From Arthrobacter agilis (GTDB taxonomy: Bacteria; Actinomycetota; Actinomycetes; Actinomycetales; Micrococcaceae): DNA of 64,000 bases. This document shows, one piece after another, positions 53,897 through 64,000 of the stretch. The translations under genes and the position numbers were made by a program. Within the stretch, counting starts at the first letter, position 1. Every line of letters begins with the position of its first letter. The stretch is from positions 620,001 to 684,000 of the forward strand of contig NZ_JAUSXO010000001.1 in assembly GCF_030816075.1 (NCBI RefSeq). Direction: 5' to 3'. The notes under the pieces are model-generated. The model did not search any database. It was not told the origin of the DNA and saw only the letters and a list, made by a program, of their open reading frames with translations.

Positions 53897-56800
53897 ATGA
53901 AGCTTCGCCTGACCCTCCGGCGCGAGCCGGAACCGGCCAAGGACCTCGCCGTCACCGTGGACGGCCTCGCGACCGTCAGCGACGTGGCCCGGGAGCTCTA
54001 CGCCTCCGACCCCGGGCGAGCGGGCGCCGCCCTGCCTCCCGGCCTCTCCCTGACGGTGGACGAGTCCTACGTGGCCGGCGGCATGCGCGGCCGCACCCTG
54101 GACCCGGACCGGAGCCTGTTCGAATCGGGGCTGCGCCCCGGCTCCACGGTGACCCTCACGCAGGTCAGCGACCAGTTCGACGTGCCGGGCCAGGACCGCG
54201 GACCGTCGGTGGCGACGCTGCGCGTCCTCGCGGGACCCGATGCGGGCAAGGAGTTCTCCCTGCCCGTCGGCGCCAGCTACCTCGGCCGCGACCGCAACGC
54301 CGACATCCGCTTCTCGGACCCCATGATGTCCAAGCGGCACGCGCGCATCAACATTGCGGACACCATCGAGATCATCGACACGAACTCGGCGAACGGCCTG
54401 CTGATGGGCGGCACGAGGGTCAACCGGGCCACGCTGACGTCCGCGGACGAGGTGGCACTGGGGGACACGACCATCAGCGTCGTCTCCCTCGGCCGGGCCG
54501 GCGCCGGGGAATCCACCAACCCGCTCGTCGAGTTCAACCGCTCGCCGCGGGTGGTGCCGTCGTTCGAGGTGGCGCCGAAGACGCCGCCGGCCGGGCCCAA
54601 ACGCCCGCAGCCCCAACGCTTCCCGTACATCATGATGGCGGCGCCCCTGCTCATGGGCATGGTCATGTTCGCCGTCACGCGCAGCCCCTTCAGTGCGCTG
54701 TTCGCGCTCATGATGCCGCTCATCCTCGTGGCCAACTACTTCGACCAGCGCGGCACGGCACGCCGGAGCTTCCGGGAGGCGGTGGAGCAGTACACGCAGG
54801 CCATGGCGTTCTTCCGGAAGGACATGGACCGCCTGCAGCGCGTCGAGCGCGCCGTGCGCCACGCGGAGGCCCCCTCGGTCGCGGACACCGTCGACTCCAT
54901 CTACAAGCTCGGCCCGCTGCTGTGGACGCACCGGCCCGAGCACGCCTCCTTCCTGACGCTGCGCTTCGGCACCGGGACGGCGCCGTCGCGGGTCGAGATC
55001 CGGGAGGGCTCGAGCAACGACACCCTGGCCGAGTACGCGGAGGAGATCGCCAGGGTCGTCGAGCAGTACGCGACCATCGACGACGTCCCCATCGTCGCGA
55101 ACTTCCGCCTCTCCGGCGCGCTGGGGCTGGCAGGCCCCCGCGGGACCGTCGACGACGTCGCCCGCGGCCTCGTCACCCAGGCCATCGGCCTGCATTCCCC
55201 GGCGGAGCTCGTGCTGACGTCCCTCACCTCGGTGGGCTCGAAGGCGCGCTGGGGCTGGCTGCAGTGGCTGCCGCACGCCGGTTCGGTCCACAGCCCGCTC
55301 GCGGGCGACCACCTCGCCGCCGGTCCCGCCGCCGGCGCCGCCCTGCTGTCCCAGCTCGAGGACCTCATCGCGGCCCGCTCGGGCCGCCGGTCCGGTGCCG
55401 CCCTGCGCGGCAGGCTCGAACTCAAGGACGTCGAACTGCCGGCACCCCTGGTGCCGAGCGTGCTGGTGGTGGTCGAGGACGACGCCCCGGTGGACCGCGC
55501 CCGCCTCACGCGCGTCGCCGAACTGGGCGCCGACGTCGGCGTCCACCTCCTCTGGATCGCCACGTCCGTGCCGGCCCTGCCGGCCGCGTGCCGCGACTTC
55601 CTCGCCGTGGACGGCGACGCCGCCAACGTCTCCGGGCAGGTCCGCCTCGGCCGGCTCTCCACACCGGTGAGTTGCGAGAGCGTGGACGAGGCGCTCGCCG
55701 GGCAGCTCGCCCGCATGCTCACACCCGTGATCGACGTCGGCACCCCCGTGGACGACGACTCCGACCTGCCGCGGGCGGTGTCCTACGTGACGCTCGCCGG
55801 CCACGACCTCATGGAGGCCACCGCGGCCGTCGCCGACCGCTGGACGGAGAACAACTCCGTGGCCGCGTCGGCGGTCCCGAACCGGAAGCACCAGGGCTCA
55901 CTCCGCGCGCTCGTGGGGTCCAAGGGCGTGGAGCCCATGTACCTGGACCTGAAGACCGAGGGCCCGCACGCCCTCGTGGGCGGGACCACGGGCGCCGGCA
56001 AGTCCGAGTTCCTGCAGTCGTGGGTCCTCGGGATGGCCGCCGCGTACAGTCCCGACCGCCTCACCTTCCTCTTCGTGGACTACAAGGGCGGCGCGGCCTT
56101 CGCGGAGTGCGTCCAGCTCCCGCACACCGTCGGGCTGGTCACCGACCTCTCGCCGCACCTCGTGCGGCGGGCGCTCACCTCGCTGCGCGCCGAACTGCAC
56201 TACCGGGAGCACCTGTTCAACCGCAAGAAGGCCAAGGACCTGCTGGCGATGGAACGCGAGGCGGACCCGGAGACACCGCCGTCGCTCATCATCGTCGTCG
56301 ACGAGTTCGCGGCCCTCGCCCGTGAGGTGCCCGAGTTCGTGGACGGCGTCGTGGACGTCGCGGCCCGCGGGCGGTCCCTCGGCCTGCACCTGATCCTCGC
56401 CACCCAGCGGCCGGCCGGCGTCATCAAGGACAACCTGCGCGCCAACACGAACATGCGCATCGCCCTCCGCATGGCGGACACGGACGACTCCGAGGACATC
56501 CTCGGCGATCCCATGGCCGCCTACTTCAGCCCCACCATCCCCGGCCGCGGCGCCGCCAAGACCGGACCCGGCCGCATCCAGGGGTTCCAGACCGGGTACG
56601 CGGGCGGCTGGACCACGCGCGCCCCCGCCCGCCCCCGCATCGACATCGTCGAGATGGACTTCGGCTCGGGTCCCGCCTGGGAACGCGAGGGCGTCGAGGA
56701 GGTCGAGGAGGTCGGCGGGCCCAACGACATCTCCCGCATCGTGGCGAACGTGTCGCAGGCCGCGATCGAACTGGGGATCAAGCCTCCCCGGAAGCCGTGG

Positions 56801-58333
56801 CTCGCGGAACTCGCGGCGGCCTACGACTTCTCGAAGCTGCCGAACCCCCGCACCGACGAGCGGATGCTCCTCGGCGTCGCCGACGATCCCGCGCACCAGG
56901 CCCAGCCCACGGTGTTCTACGCACCGGACACCGACGGGAACATGGCGTTCCTCGGCGCCGGCGGATCCGGCAAGTCCGCGGCCCTGCGGACCCTCGCGAT
57001 CGGTGCGGCCGTGACCGTGCGCGGCGGCCCCATGCAGGTGTACGGCATCGACTGCGCCTCCAACGGCCTGCAGATGCTGGACCAGCTGCCGCACGTCGGG
57101 GCCATCCTCGACGGCGAGGACTCCGAGCGGATCGGGCGCCTGCTGCGGTACCTGCGCGGCATCATCGACGAACGCGCCGACCGCTTCGCCGAGGTGCGCG
57201 CCGGCACCATCACCGAGTACCGGAAGCTCGCGGGCAAGCCCGACGAGCCGCGCATCCTGCTCCTCGTCGACGGGCTGTCCACCTTCCGCGAGAACTACGA
57301 GTTCAAGGGTTCGGCGCGCCATTTCGAACTGTTCCAGCAGATCGCCACCGACGGGCGACCCATGGGCGTCCACGTGGTGGTGACGGGCGAGCGGACCAAC
57401 GCGCTGCCGCCGTCGCTCGCGGCCTCGATCCAGCGGCGGATCGTCCTGCGTCTCGCCGGCAAGGACGACTACGCCATGCTCGGCGTGCCCAAGGACGTCC
57501 TGTCCGCCACCTCGCCGCCGGGCCGCGGCCTCAGCGACGGCCAGGAGATCCAGCTGGCCATCTTCGGCGGCAACGCCAACCTGGCGCTGCAGGCCCGCGA
57601 GGTGGAGAAGCTCCGCGACGCGATGCTGCGCCAGGGCGTCCCGCAGGCACCGGGGGTGCTGAGCCTTCCCGAGACCATGGACCTCGACGTGCTGCCCATG
57701 GGCGCGCCCGGCAGCCCGGTCATCGGCGTGGACGACTTCAACCTGGAGCCTGCGGCCATCGCGGCACGCGGCGGATTCATGGTCAGCGGGCCTCCCGGCG
57801 CCGGGCGCACGGTGGCCCTCGTGACCCTGGCCGCGGCCCTCCAGCGGTCCTCGCCGCAGACCCGCCGCATCTACTTCGGGTCCCGGAAGTCCTCGATCGC
57901 GTCCCTGCCCGTCTGGGACGAGGCGTACGCCACCCCTGCCGCCGTCCAGCCCGAACTGGCACGCCTGATGGCGCTGACCACGGAGTCGGACGACGCCGTC
58001 GCCTTCTTCATCGAGGGCGTCACCGAGTTCACCGACTCACCCGCCGAGATGGAACTCTCGACCCTCGTGAAGGCGGCCATCAAGGCCAACCAGTGGGTCG
58101 TGGGGGAGGCGGAGACCTCCACGTGGTCGAGCGCCTGGAACCTCGCCGGGCCGTTCAAGTCCGGGCGGCGCGGGCTCCTGCTCAACCCCGGCGAGATCGA
58201 CGGCGACACCCTGCTGAGCACCTCGGTGGGCCGGACGGCCGGGAACAGGTTCATCCCGGGCCGCGGCTACCTCATCGGCCGGGGCAAGGCGTATAAGGTT
58301 CAAGTTGCAACCACGATGGGCGGCGCGTCCTAG
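53897..58333 (+). CDS. EccC-like FtsK/SpoIIIE ATPase with N-terminal FHA domain
   Basis: 1,478 residues, central motor of type VII-like secretion. A ubiquitin-like start (about 1-88) is followed by a canonical FHA domain (about 100-195; YLGRDRNADI, MSKRHARI, NSANG) and two membrane helices (about 243-283). Three ATPase modules follow: D1 with GGTTGAGKS (Lys702) and IIVVDEFAALA; D2 with GAGGSGKS (Lys1026) and LLLVDG; D3 with GPPGAGRT, where Arg1304 replaces the Walker lysine. Only D1 has a full Walker A plus DE pair, as in other EccC proteins. An FHA domain on the motor links it to the kinase. The ATG is 9 bases after the previous stop. Confidence 0.92.
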   Translation: MKLRLTLRREPEPAKDLAVTVDGLATVSDVARELYASDPGRAGAALPPGLSLTVDESYVAGGMRGRTLDPDRSLFESGLRPGSTVTLTQVSDQFDVPGQDRGPSVATLRVLAGPDAGKEFSLPVGASYLGRDRNADIRFSDPMMSKRHARINIADTIEIIDTNSANGLLMGGTRVNRATLTSADEVALGDTTISVVSLGRAGAGESTNPLVEFNRSPRVVPSFEVAPKTPPAGPKRPQPQRFPYIMMAAPLLMGMVMFAVTRSPFSALFALMMPLILVANYFDQRGTARRSFREAVEQYTQAMAFFRKDMDRLQRVERAVRHAEAPSVADTVDSIYKLGPLLWTHRPEHASFLTLRFGTGTAPSRVEIREGSSNDTLAEYAEEIARVVEQYATIDDVPIVANFRLSGALGLAGPRGTVDDVARGLVTQAIGLHSPAELVLTSLTSVGSKARWGWLQWLPHAGSVHSPLAGDHLAAGPAAGAALLSQLEDLIAARSGRRSGAALRGRLELKDVELPAPLVPSVLVVVEDDAPVDRARLTRVAELGADVGVHLLWIATSVPALPAACRDFLAVDGDAANVSGQVRLGRLSTPVSCESVDEALAGQLARMLTPVIDVGTPVDDDSDLPRAVSYVTLAGHDLMEATAAVADRWTENNSVAASAVPNRKHQGSLRALVGSKGVEPMYLDLKTEGPHALVGGTTGAGKSEFLQSWVLGMAAAYSPDRLTFLFVDYKGGAAFAECVQLPHTVGLVTDLSPHLVRRALTSLRAELHYREHLFNRKKAKDLLAMEREADPETPPSLIIVVDEFAALAREVPEFVDGVVDVAARGRSLGLHLILATQRPAGVIKDNLRANTNMRIALRMADTDDSEDILGDPMAAYFSPTIPGRGAAKTGPGRIQGFQTGYAGGWTTRAPARPRIDIVEMDFGSGPAWEREGVEEVEEVGGPNDISRIVANVSQAAIELGIKPPRKPWLAELAAAYDFSKLPNPRTDERMLLGVADDPAHQAQPTVFYAPDTDGNMAFLGAGGSGKSAALRTLAIGAAVTVRGGPMQVYGIDCASNGLQMLDQLPHVGAILDGEDSERIGRLLRYLRGIIDERADRFAEVRAGTITEYRKLAGKPDEPRILLLVDGLSTFRENYEFKGSARHFELFQQIATDGRPMGVHVVVTGERTNALPPSLAASIQRRIVLRLAGKDDYAMLGVPKDVLSATSPPGRGLSDGQEIQLAIFGGNANLALQAREVEKLRDAMLRQGVPQAPGVLSLPETMDLDVLPMGAPGSPVIGVDDFNLEPAAIAARGGFMVSGPPGAGRTVALVTLAAALQRSSPQTRRIYFGSRKSSIASLPVWDEAYATPAAVQPELARLMALTTESDDAVAFFIEGVTEFTDSPAEMELSTLVKAAIKANQWVVGEAETSTWSSAWNLAGPFKSGRRGLLLNPGEIDGDTLLSTSVGRTAGNRFIPGRGYLIGRGKAYKVQVATTMGGAS

Positions 58334-58379
58334 GTCTCTTTCAGCGCCGGCACGGCCCTCTGGTGGCGCCTGACCCCGT

Positions 58380-58397
58380 ATGGGGAGAGCTCCCCAT
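58380..58397. promoter_or_regulatory. 8-2-8 palindrome ATGGGGAG-AG-CTCCCCAT
   Basis: Perfect inverted repeat 111-128 bases upstream of the WXG100 start, ending at the candidate -35 (TCGACC, 58397-58402). It matches the element at 29721-29738 before the first giant gene. It is also possible as a weak terminator of the EccC-like gene (47 bases past its stop), but the recurrence favours an operator. Confidence 0.55.
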
Positions 58398-58425
58398 CGA
58401 CCGTCCGCGGGGGCTCGCATAGGTT
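58397..58425 (+). promoter_or_regulatory. candidate promoter of the WXG100 gene
   Basis: TCGACC (58397-58402), 17 bases, TAGGTT (58420-58425): acceptable -35 and TANNNT -10 with ideal spacing, directly beside the palindrome. It would give a leader of about 75 bases. Its own promoter fits with high-level expression of a secreted small protein. Confidence 0.45.
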
Positions 58426-58507
58426 GTTGGTAGTTGCCCGGCCGGACAGACCGGCAGGGCGGCCGGTACCGGGAGAACCGGGCCGGCACACTCGAAAGGT
58501 GGGGACA

Positions 58508-58774
58508 ATGAGCAACATCACGCACGGTAACAACCCTCAGGAGATGCAGGAACTCGCGACGCTCCTGACGCAGAAGTCCGAAGAGATCAACCAGATGGTC
58601 AGCCAGCTCACCACCAAGCTCGCCTCCACCGGCTGGGAAGGCCCCGACGCAGGCCGCTTCCGCAGCGACTGGGAGGGCCACCGCGCCAAGCTCACGGGCA
58701 TCGCCTCCGAGCTCGGCACCGTGAGCCAGACCGTCCAGAAGAACAAGCAGGACCAGGAGACCGCCTCGGCGTAG
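58508..58774 (+). CDS. WXG100 family protein (ESAT-6-like)
   Basis: 88 residues from the ATG at 58508, preceded by GAAAGGTGGGGAC. A helix-turn-helix hairpin protein with W43-E-G45 at the turn, plus a second W55-E-G57. There is no signal peptide and no cysteine. Such proteins are exported by FtsK/EccC ATPases as dimers. Only one copy is present, so a homodimer as in Firmicutes is expected. The C-terminal Tyr-x3-Asp/Glu export signal of mycobacterial partners is missing. It lies directly after the EccC-like gene, the best single marker that this locus is type VII-like. Confidence 0.92.
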   Translation: MSNITHGNNPQEMQELATLLTQKSEEINQMVSQLTTKLASTGWEGPDAGRFRSDWEGHRAKLTGIASELGTVSQTVQKNKQDQETASA

Positions 58775-58871
58775 GTCCCTCCGGTCCCGTCCACCGGCCC
58801 GCAGCCTCGGCTGCGGGCCGGTGGCGTTCCACGCGGGACACCCGAACCTCAGACGAAAGGCGGAGCCTCCA

Positions 58872-60191
58872 GTGGCAGACGCAGCACCTGATCCCATCGT
58901 GGCAAGCCTCCGCAGGGCGCTCGAGGCGAACCCGGACGACGTCGTCCTGAGGCTGCACCTCGCGCAGACGCTCCTCACCGGGGGCGACGCCGCCGGCGCG
59001 ATCGCCGAGGCGAGCGTGGCGCTGCAGGCGGATCCGGGGAACCGGCAGGCGCTCGCAGTGCTCGCGGCGGCAGCGACCGCACTGAGTACGCCCGCCGGAC
59101 CCGCAGCACCCGCCACGCCCGCGGCACCCGCCGGACCCGCTGCTCCTGCCGGGCCCGCTGCTCCTGCCGGGCCCGCTGCACCGGGGGCGTCCAGCGGCTT
59201 CGACTGGGAGCAGGCCGAGCACGAGGTGGGCAGCGCCGTGCCACCACCCTTCGTGGAGCGTGTCCCGCTCGGCCCGACGGCCACGGACGACGCCGACGGG
59301 GCGCCCGTCGAGGTCGCCCGCGACGCGGTGACGCTGTCCGACGTCGGCGGCCTCGACGACGTGAAGCGCCGGCTCGAGGAGTCCTTCCTGGCCCCGATGC
59401 GCAACGCCGACGTCGCGCGGGCCTTCGGCAAGTCGCTGCGCGGCGGGCTGCTGCTGTACGGGCCGCCGGGCTGCGGCAAGACGTTCCTCGCACGGGCCGT
59501 CGCCGGCGAACTGGGCGCGACGTTCATGTCGGTGTCCATGACCGACATCATCGGGGCCTACATGGGCGAGACCCAGCAGAACCTGAAGCGCGTCTTCGAC
59601 ACGGCCCGCGCCCAGGCGCCCACGGTCCTCTTCATCGACGAGATCGATTCCATCGGCATGCGGCGCGGCTCCATGGCGGGCGGCGGTGCGGGCTGGCTGC
59701 GGCAGATGGTCAACGAGCTGCTGATGCAGCTCGATTCCATGAGCGGCGACAATGACGGCCTGTACGTGCTGGCGGCGACCAACAACCCCTGGGACCTCGA
59801 CGAGGCACTCCTGCGGCCCGGCCGGCTGGACCGCTCCATCCTCGTGAGCCCTCCGGACACCGGCGCGCGCGCCTCCATCCTGCGCCATCACCTCAGGGAC
59901 CGGCCCATCGCCGGCATCGACGTCGAGCACCTCGCCGCGGTGACCGACGGGTTCTCGGGGGCCGACCTCGAACACGTGGCCGTCACCGCCGCGGAGAAGG
60001 CCATGATGCAGTCCATCGCGCAGGGCGCGATCAGCCCCATCACGATGGAGCACCTCGGCGCCGCCCTGCGCGAGATCAGGCCGAGCACCGCCGCATGGCT
60101 CGAATCGGCCCGCAACGTGGTGCGGTTCTCCAACGCGAACGGCCGCTACGACGACCTCGCGGCCCTGCTCGACGGGAAGAAGCGCCGGTGA
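58872..60191 (+). CDS. TPR/AAA+ ATPase in EccA-like position
   Basis: 439 residues from a GTG at 58872 with AAAGGCGGAG upstream. The N-terminal 60 residues hold one or two TPR motifs (LRRALEANPDDVVLRLHLAQ). A Pro/Ala/Gly linker made of short repeats follows (about 75-115). A single AAA+ module spans about 150-420: GPPGCGKT at 197-204, LFIDEIDSIG near 253, arginine finger region RPGRLDRSIL. TPR plus AAA+ recalls EccA, the cytosolic ATPase of mycobacterial systems, though the AAA+ module is closer to the Cdc48/FtsH group. The next gene overlaps by GTGA. Confidence 0.87.
   Translation: MADAAPDPIVASLRRALEANPDDVVLRLHLAQTLLTGGDAAGAIAEASVALQADPGNRQALAVLAAAATALSTPAGPAAPATPAAPAGPAAPAGPAAPAGPAAPGASSGFDWEQAEHEVGSAVPPPFVERVPLGPTATDDADGAPVEVARDAVTLSDVGGLDDVKRRLEESFLAPMRNADVARAFGKSLRGGLLLYGPPGCGKTFLARAVAGELGATFMSVSMTDIIGAYMGETQQNLKRVFDTARAQAPTVLFIDEIDSIGMRRGSMAGGGAGWLRQMVNELLMQLDSMSGDNDGLYVLAATNNPWDLDEALLRPGRLDRSILVSPPDTGARASILRHHLRDRPIAGIDVEHLAAVTDGFSGADLEHVAVTAAEKAMMQSIAQGAISPITMEHLGAALREIRPSTAAWLESARNVVRFSNANGRYDDLAALLDGKKRR
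59101..59181 (+). repeat. short in-frame tandem repeats (about 18 bp) in the AAA+ gene linker
   Basis: GCTGCTCCTGCCGGGCCC is repeated in tandem (about 59140-59175), with looser copies before and after. They encode AAPAGP units of a flexible linker. Copy number could vary without breaking the frame. Confidence 0.6.
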
Positions 60192-61657
60192 GCGAGGTCG
60201 TCGACCTCGACGTCCTGGCCAACCGCTTCGAGATCCTGGCGGCCCAGCAGCGCGGCGGCGACGCGGTCGACCTGCTGGAGGGGCAGGCGGCGTACCACGG
60301 GGACGAACCCCTCTACTGGGCGCTCCTCGGACGGGCGTTCGCGATGGACCAGCGGTTCGTCGACGCCGAACACGCCGGGCGCCGGGCCGTGGAGCTCGAG
60401 CCGAACGCGGCCGGCACGCAGATCACCCTGCTGCTCGCGCTCCTCGGACAGCGCCGGAGCGACGAGGCCGTGGCTCTCGCCTGGTCCGTCGTCGAACAGC
60501 ACGCCGAGGAGCCCGACGCCCACTACTGGCTGAGCCAGGCACTCCTCGCGCGCCGGCGCGACCACCAGGACCTCGTCGTCGCCCACCAGGCCGCCCGCCA
60601 CGCGCTCTCCCTGAAAGCCGACGCCGGGGCCTTCACGCAGGCGGCGCAGACCGCGTCGCTGCTCGACGACGACGGCGAGGCCCGGGCGCTGCTGGCCGCC
60701 GGCCTCGCCCAGTTCCCCCAGGACCGCGAGCTCCTCCTGCTCAGCGGGCGGATCAAGGGCGGGGAAAGGGTCGTGGGATCACGCGAGGAGCTCGTCGGCG
60801 GGATCCTCAGGATGAGCCCCCTGGATGCCTCCGCGGAGGCGGACCTCGCCTCGAGCCCGCTGCGCTGGGTCCGCGGGCGCCTCTTCCTCCTCTGGTACCA
60901 CGTCCTGGCGTTCGCGCTCCTGGCGGTCGTCCTGCTGCCGGTGCCCGTGCTGGTCGCCGTCGCCCTGGTGGGGGCCGGGGTCCATGCCGCCCTGATCGTC
61001 AGGAGCTACCGGACGCTGGACGCGGTGCTCCCCGGCGGGTACCTGCGGGAGCAGCTGACGGACCCGGAGCGCGGCAGGAACGGTGCCGCGGCCGGCCTGG
61101 CGGCCGCGGTCCTGGTCCTCGCCGGCACCGTCCTCGCCGCCCTCCACCCGGAGCCCGGCCCCGGCGTCGGTGACGGCATCCTCGTCCTGGCCGCCGTCGT
61201 CCTCGCCGCTGGGCTCCTGGCGGTGGAGCGGGCGCTGGCACGCCTCTCCGTGGCGGGCCGGTCCGAGGAGCGCCGGCGGCAGGACTACCACCTCATCCGC
61301 TTCGGGGACAACGCGTCCTCCTACCGGCGCTACTGGCTGGCCGCCCTCGCCGGGATCGTCGCGGTGATGATCACGGCCAACACCGGGGGTGACGCGACGG
61401 CCGGAGCCGGGATGCTCACCGTCGGGATCCTGTGGACCGTCAAGACCCTGGACCTGCTGGTCCATTCGCGGGCGGTGGCCGGCGGCGAGAACCCGTGGGT
61501 GACGGGCGCCGCGCTCAGCCGGGCCGGGCGGGGCCGGCAGGCCGTCCGGGGCAGGCTCCTCGGCGCCCGGTTCCTGCTGGTCATGCTCTTCGTGTGCTTC
61601 TTCACCTGCTCCCTCGGGTTCGGCATCCTCATCGGCGGGTTCATCGAGGGCGCCTAG
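60188..61657 (+). CDS. TPR-containing polytopic membrane protein
   Basis: 489 residues from a GTG overlapping the AAA+ stop. The first 220 residues are TPR-like helices (LLEGQAAYHGDEPLYWALLGRAF, split here by helix; AGRRAVELEPNAAGT). About six to seven membrane helices follow from about 238 to the C-terminus (FLLWYHVLAFALLAVVLLPV through FGILIGGFIEG). Not recognised as EccB, EccD or EccE. Gene order makes it a candidate channel or membrane platform for the WXG100 system. Confidence 0.75.
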   Translation: MSEVVDLDVLANRFEILAAQQRGGDAVDLLEGQAAYHGDEPLYWALLGRAFAMDQRFVDAEHAGRRAVELEPNAAGTQITLLLALLGQRRSDEAVALAWSVVEQHAEEPDAHYWLSQALLARRRDHQDLVVAHQAARHALSLKADAGAFTQAAQTASLLDDDGEARALLAAGLAQFPQDRELLLLSGRIKGGERVVGSREELVGGILRMSPLDASAEADLASSPLRWVRGRLFLLWYHVLAFALLAVVLLPVPVLVAVALVGAGVHAALIVRSYRTLDAVLPGGYLREQLTDPERGRNGAAAGLAAAVLVLAGTVLAALHPEPGPGVGDGILVLAAVVLAAGLLAVERALARLSVAGRSEERRRQDYHLIRFGDNASSYRRYWLAALAGIVAVMITANTGGDATAGAGMLTVGILWTVKTLDLLVHSRAVAGGENPWVTGAALSRAGRGRQAVRGRLLGARFLLVMLFVCFFTCSLGFGILIGGFIEGA

Positions 61658-61684
61658 CACCGGTGGCCCGTGTCAGGGGCGTAG

Positions 61685-64000
<2,316 letters not shown>

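Noticed and set aside
51260-55891. 1,543-codon open frame on the minus strand
   Set aside because: Crosses the kinase, FHA and motor genes in antisense. Composition is that of a shadow frame and all conserved motifs are on the plus strand.
58872-60191. AAA+ protein as an FtsH-type protease
   Set aside because: The AAA+ module is similar, but there is no HExxH peptidase domain and no membrane segment.

Overview
The window reads as chromosomal DNA of a high-GC Gram-positive actinobacterium, most likely a member of the Micrococcaceae close to Arthrobacter. The basis is very GC-rich coding DNA with strong GC third positions, frequent GTG and TTG starts, 4-base ATGA/GTGA gene overlaps, an acyl-CoA carboxylase with alpha, beta and epsilon subunits, many ANTAR-domain regulators, and an FtsK/WXG100 locus of actinobacterial type. 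Species cannot be fixed from the sequence alone. No rRNA, tRNA, insertion sequence, prophage or CRISPR array was seen.

Layout. 1-4.5 kb: the end of a surface-polysaccharide group (pyruvyl transferase, family 2 glycosyltransferase) facing a secreted polysaccharide deacetylase that ends in three 66-residue SLH-like repeats. 4.9-11.6 kb: minus-strand housekeeping genes (biotin carboxylase/BCCP subunit, Maf, a secreted AMIN-like protein, a dicarboxylate/glutamate-type symporter, a DUF885 protein). 11.7-22.3 kb: a regulatory and stress-type island with six ANTAR-domain genes (four GAF-ANTAR, two PAS-ANTAR), an Orn/Lys/Arg-decarboxylase-like enzyme, a VIT/CCC1 metal transporter, a GCS2-type carboxylate-amine ligase, a DsbA-fold protein and a DUF1508 protein. 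22.5-29.7 kb: a serpin, the carboxyltransferase and epsilon subunits of the acyl-CoA carboxylase, an SDR, BirA, a PH-domain membrane protein and a class III nucleotide cyclase.

29.8-61.7 kb: a 32-kb single-direction cluster that I read as a type VII secretion-like system. It has two tandem giant (about 2,020-2,040 residue) Ig/fibronectin-III surface proteins, MoxR, DUF58, a transglutaminase-fold membrane protein whose catalytic residues are replaced, a zinc-ribbon/RDD/FHA protein, a PP2C phosphatase, a zinc-ribbon/FHA protein, a membrane Ser/Thr kinase, a degenerate-FHA protein with a possible DNA-binding tail, an EccC-like triple ATPase carrying its own FHA domain, one WXG100 protein, a TPR/AAA+ ATPase (EccA-like position) and a TPR polytopic membrane protein. 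Recognisable EccB, EccD, EccE and mycosin are absent. Kinase, phosphatase and up to four FHA modules suggest that assembly or secretion is controlled by phosphothreonine signalling. NAD-dependent DNA ligase closes the window.

The less expected signals are in the non-coding DNA. An 8-2-8 palindrome recurs upstream of the first giant surface gene and of the WXG100 gene. A 7-3-7 palindrome is shared by the promoters of the two distant carboxylase subunit genes. A 63-base leader shared by the two PAS-ANTAR genes folds into a hairpin with compensatory base changes.
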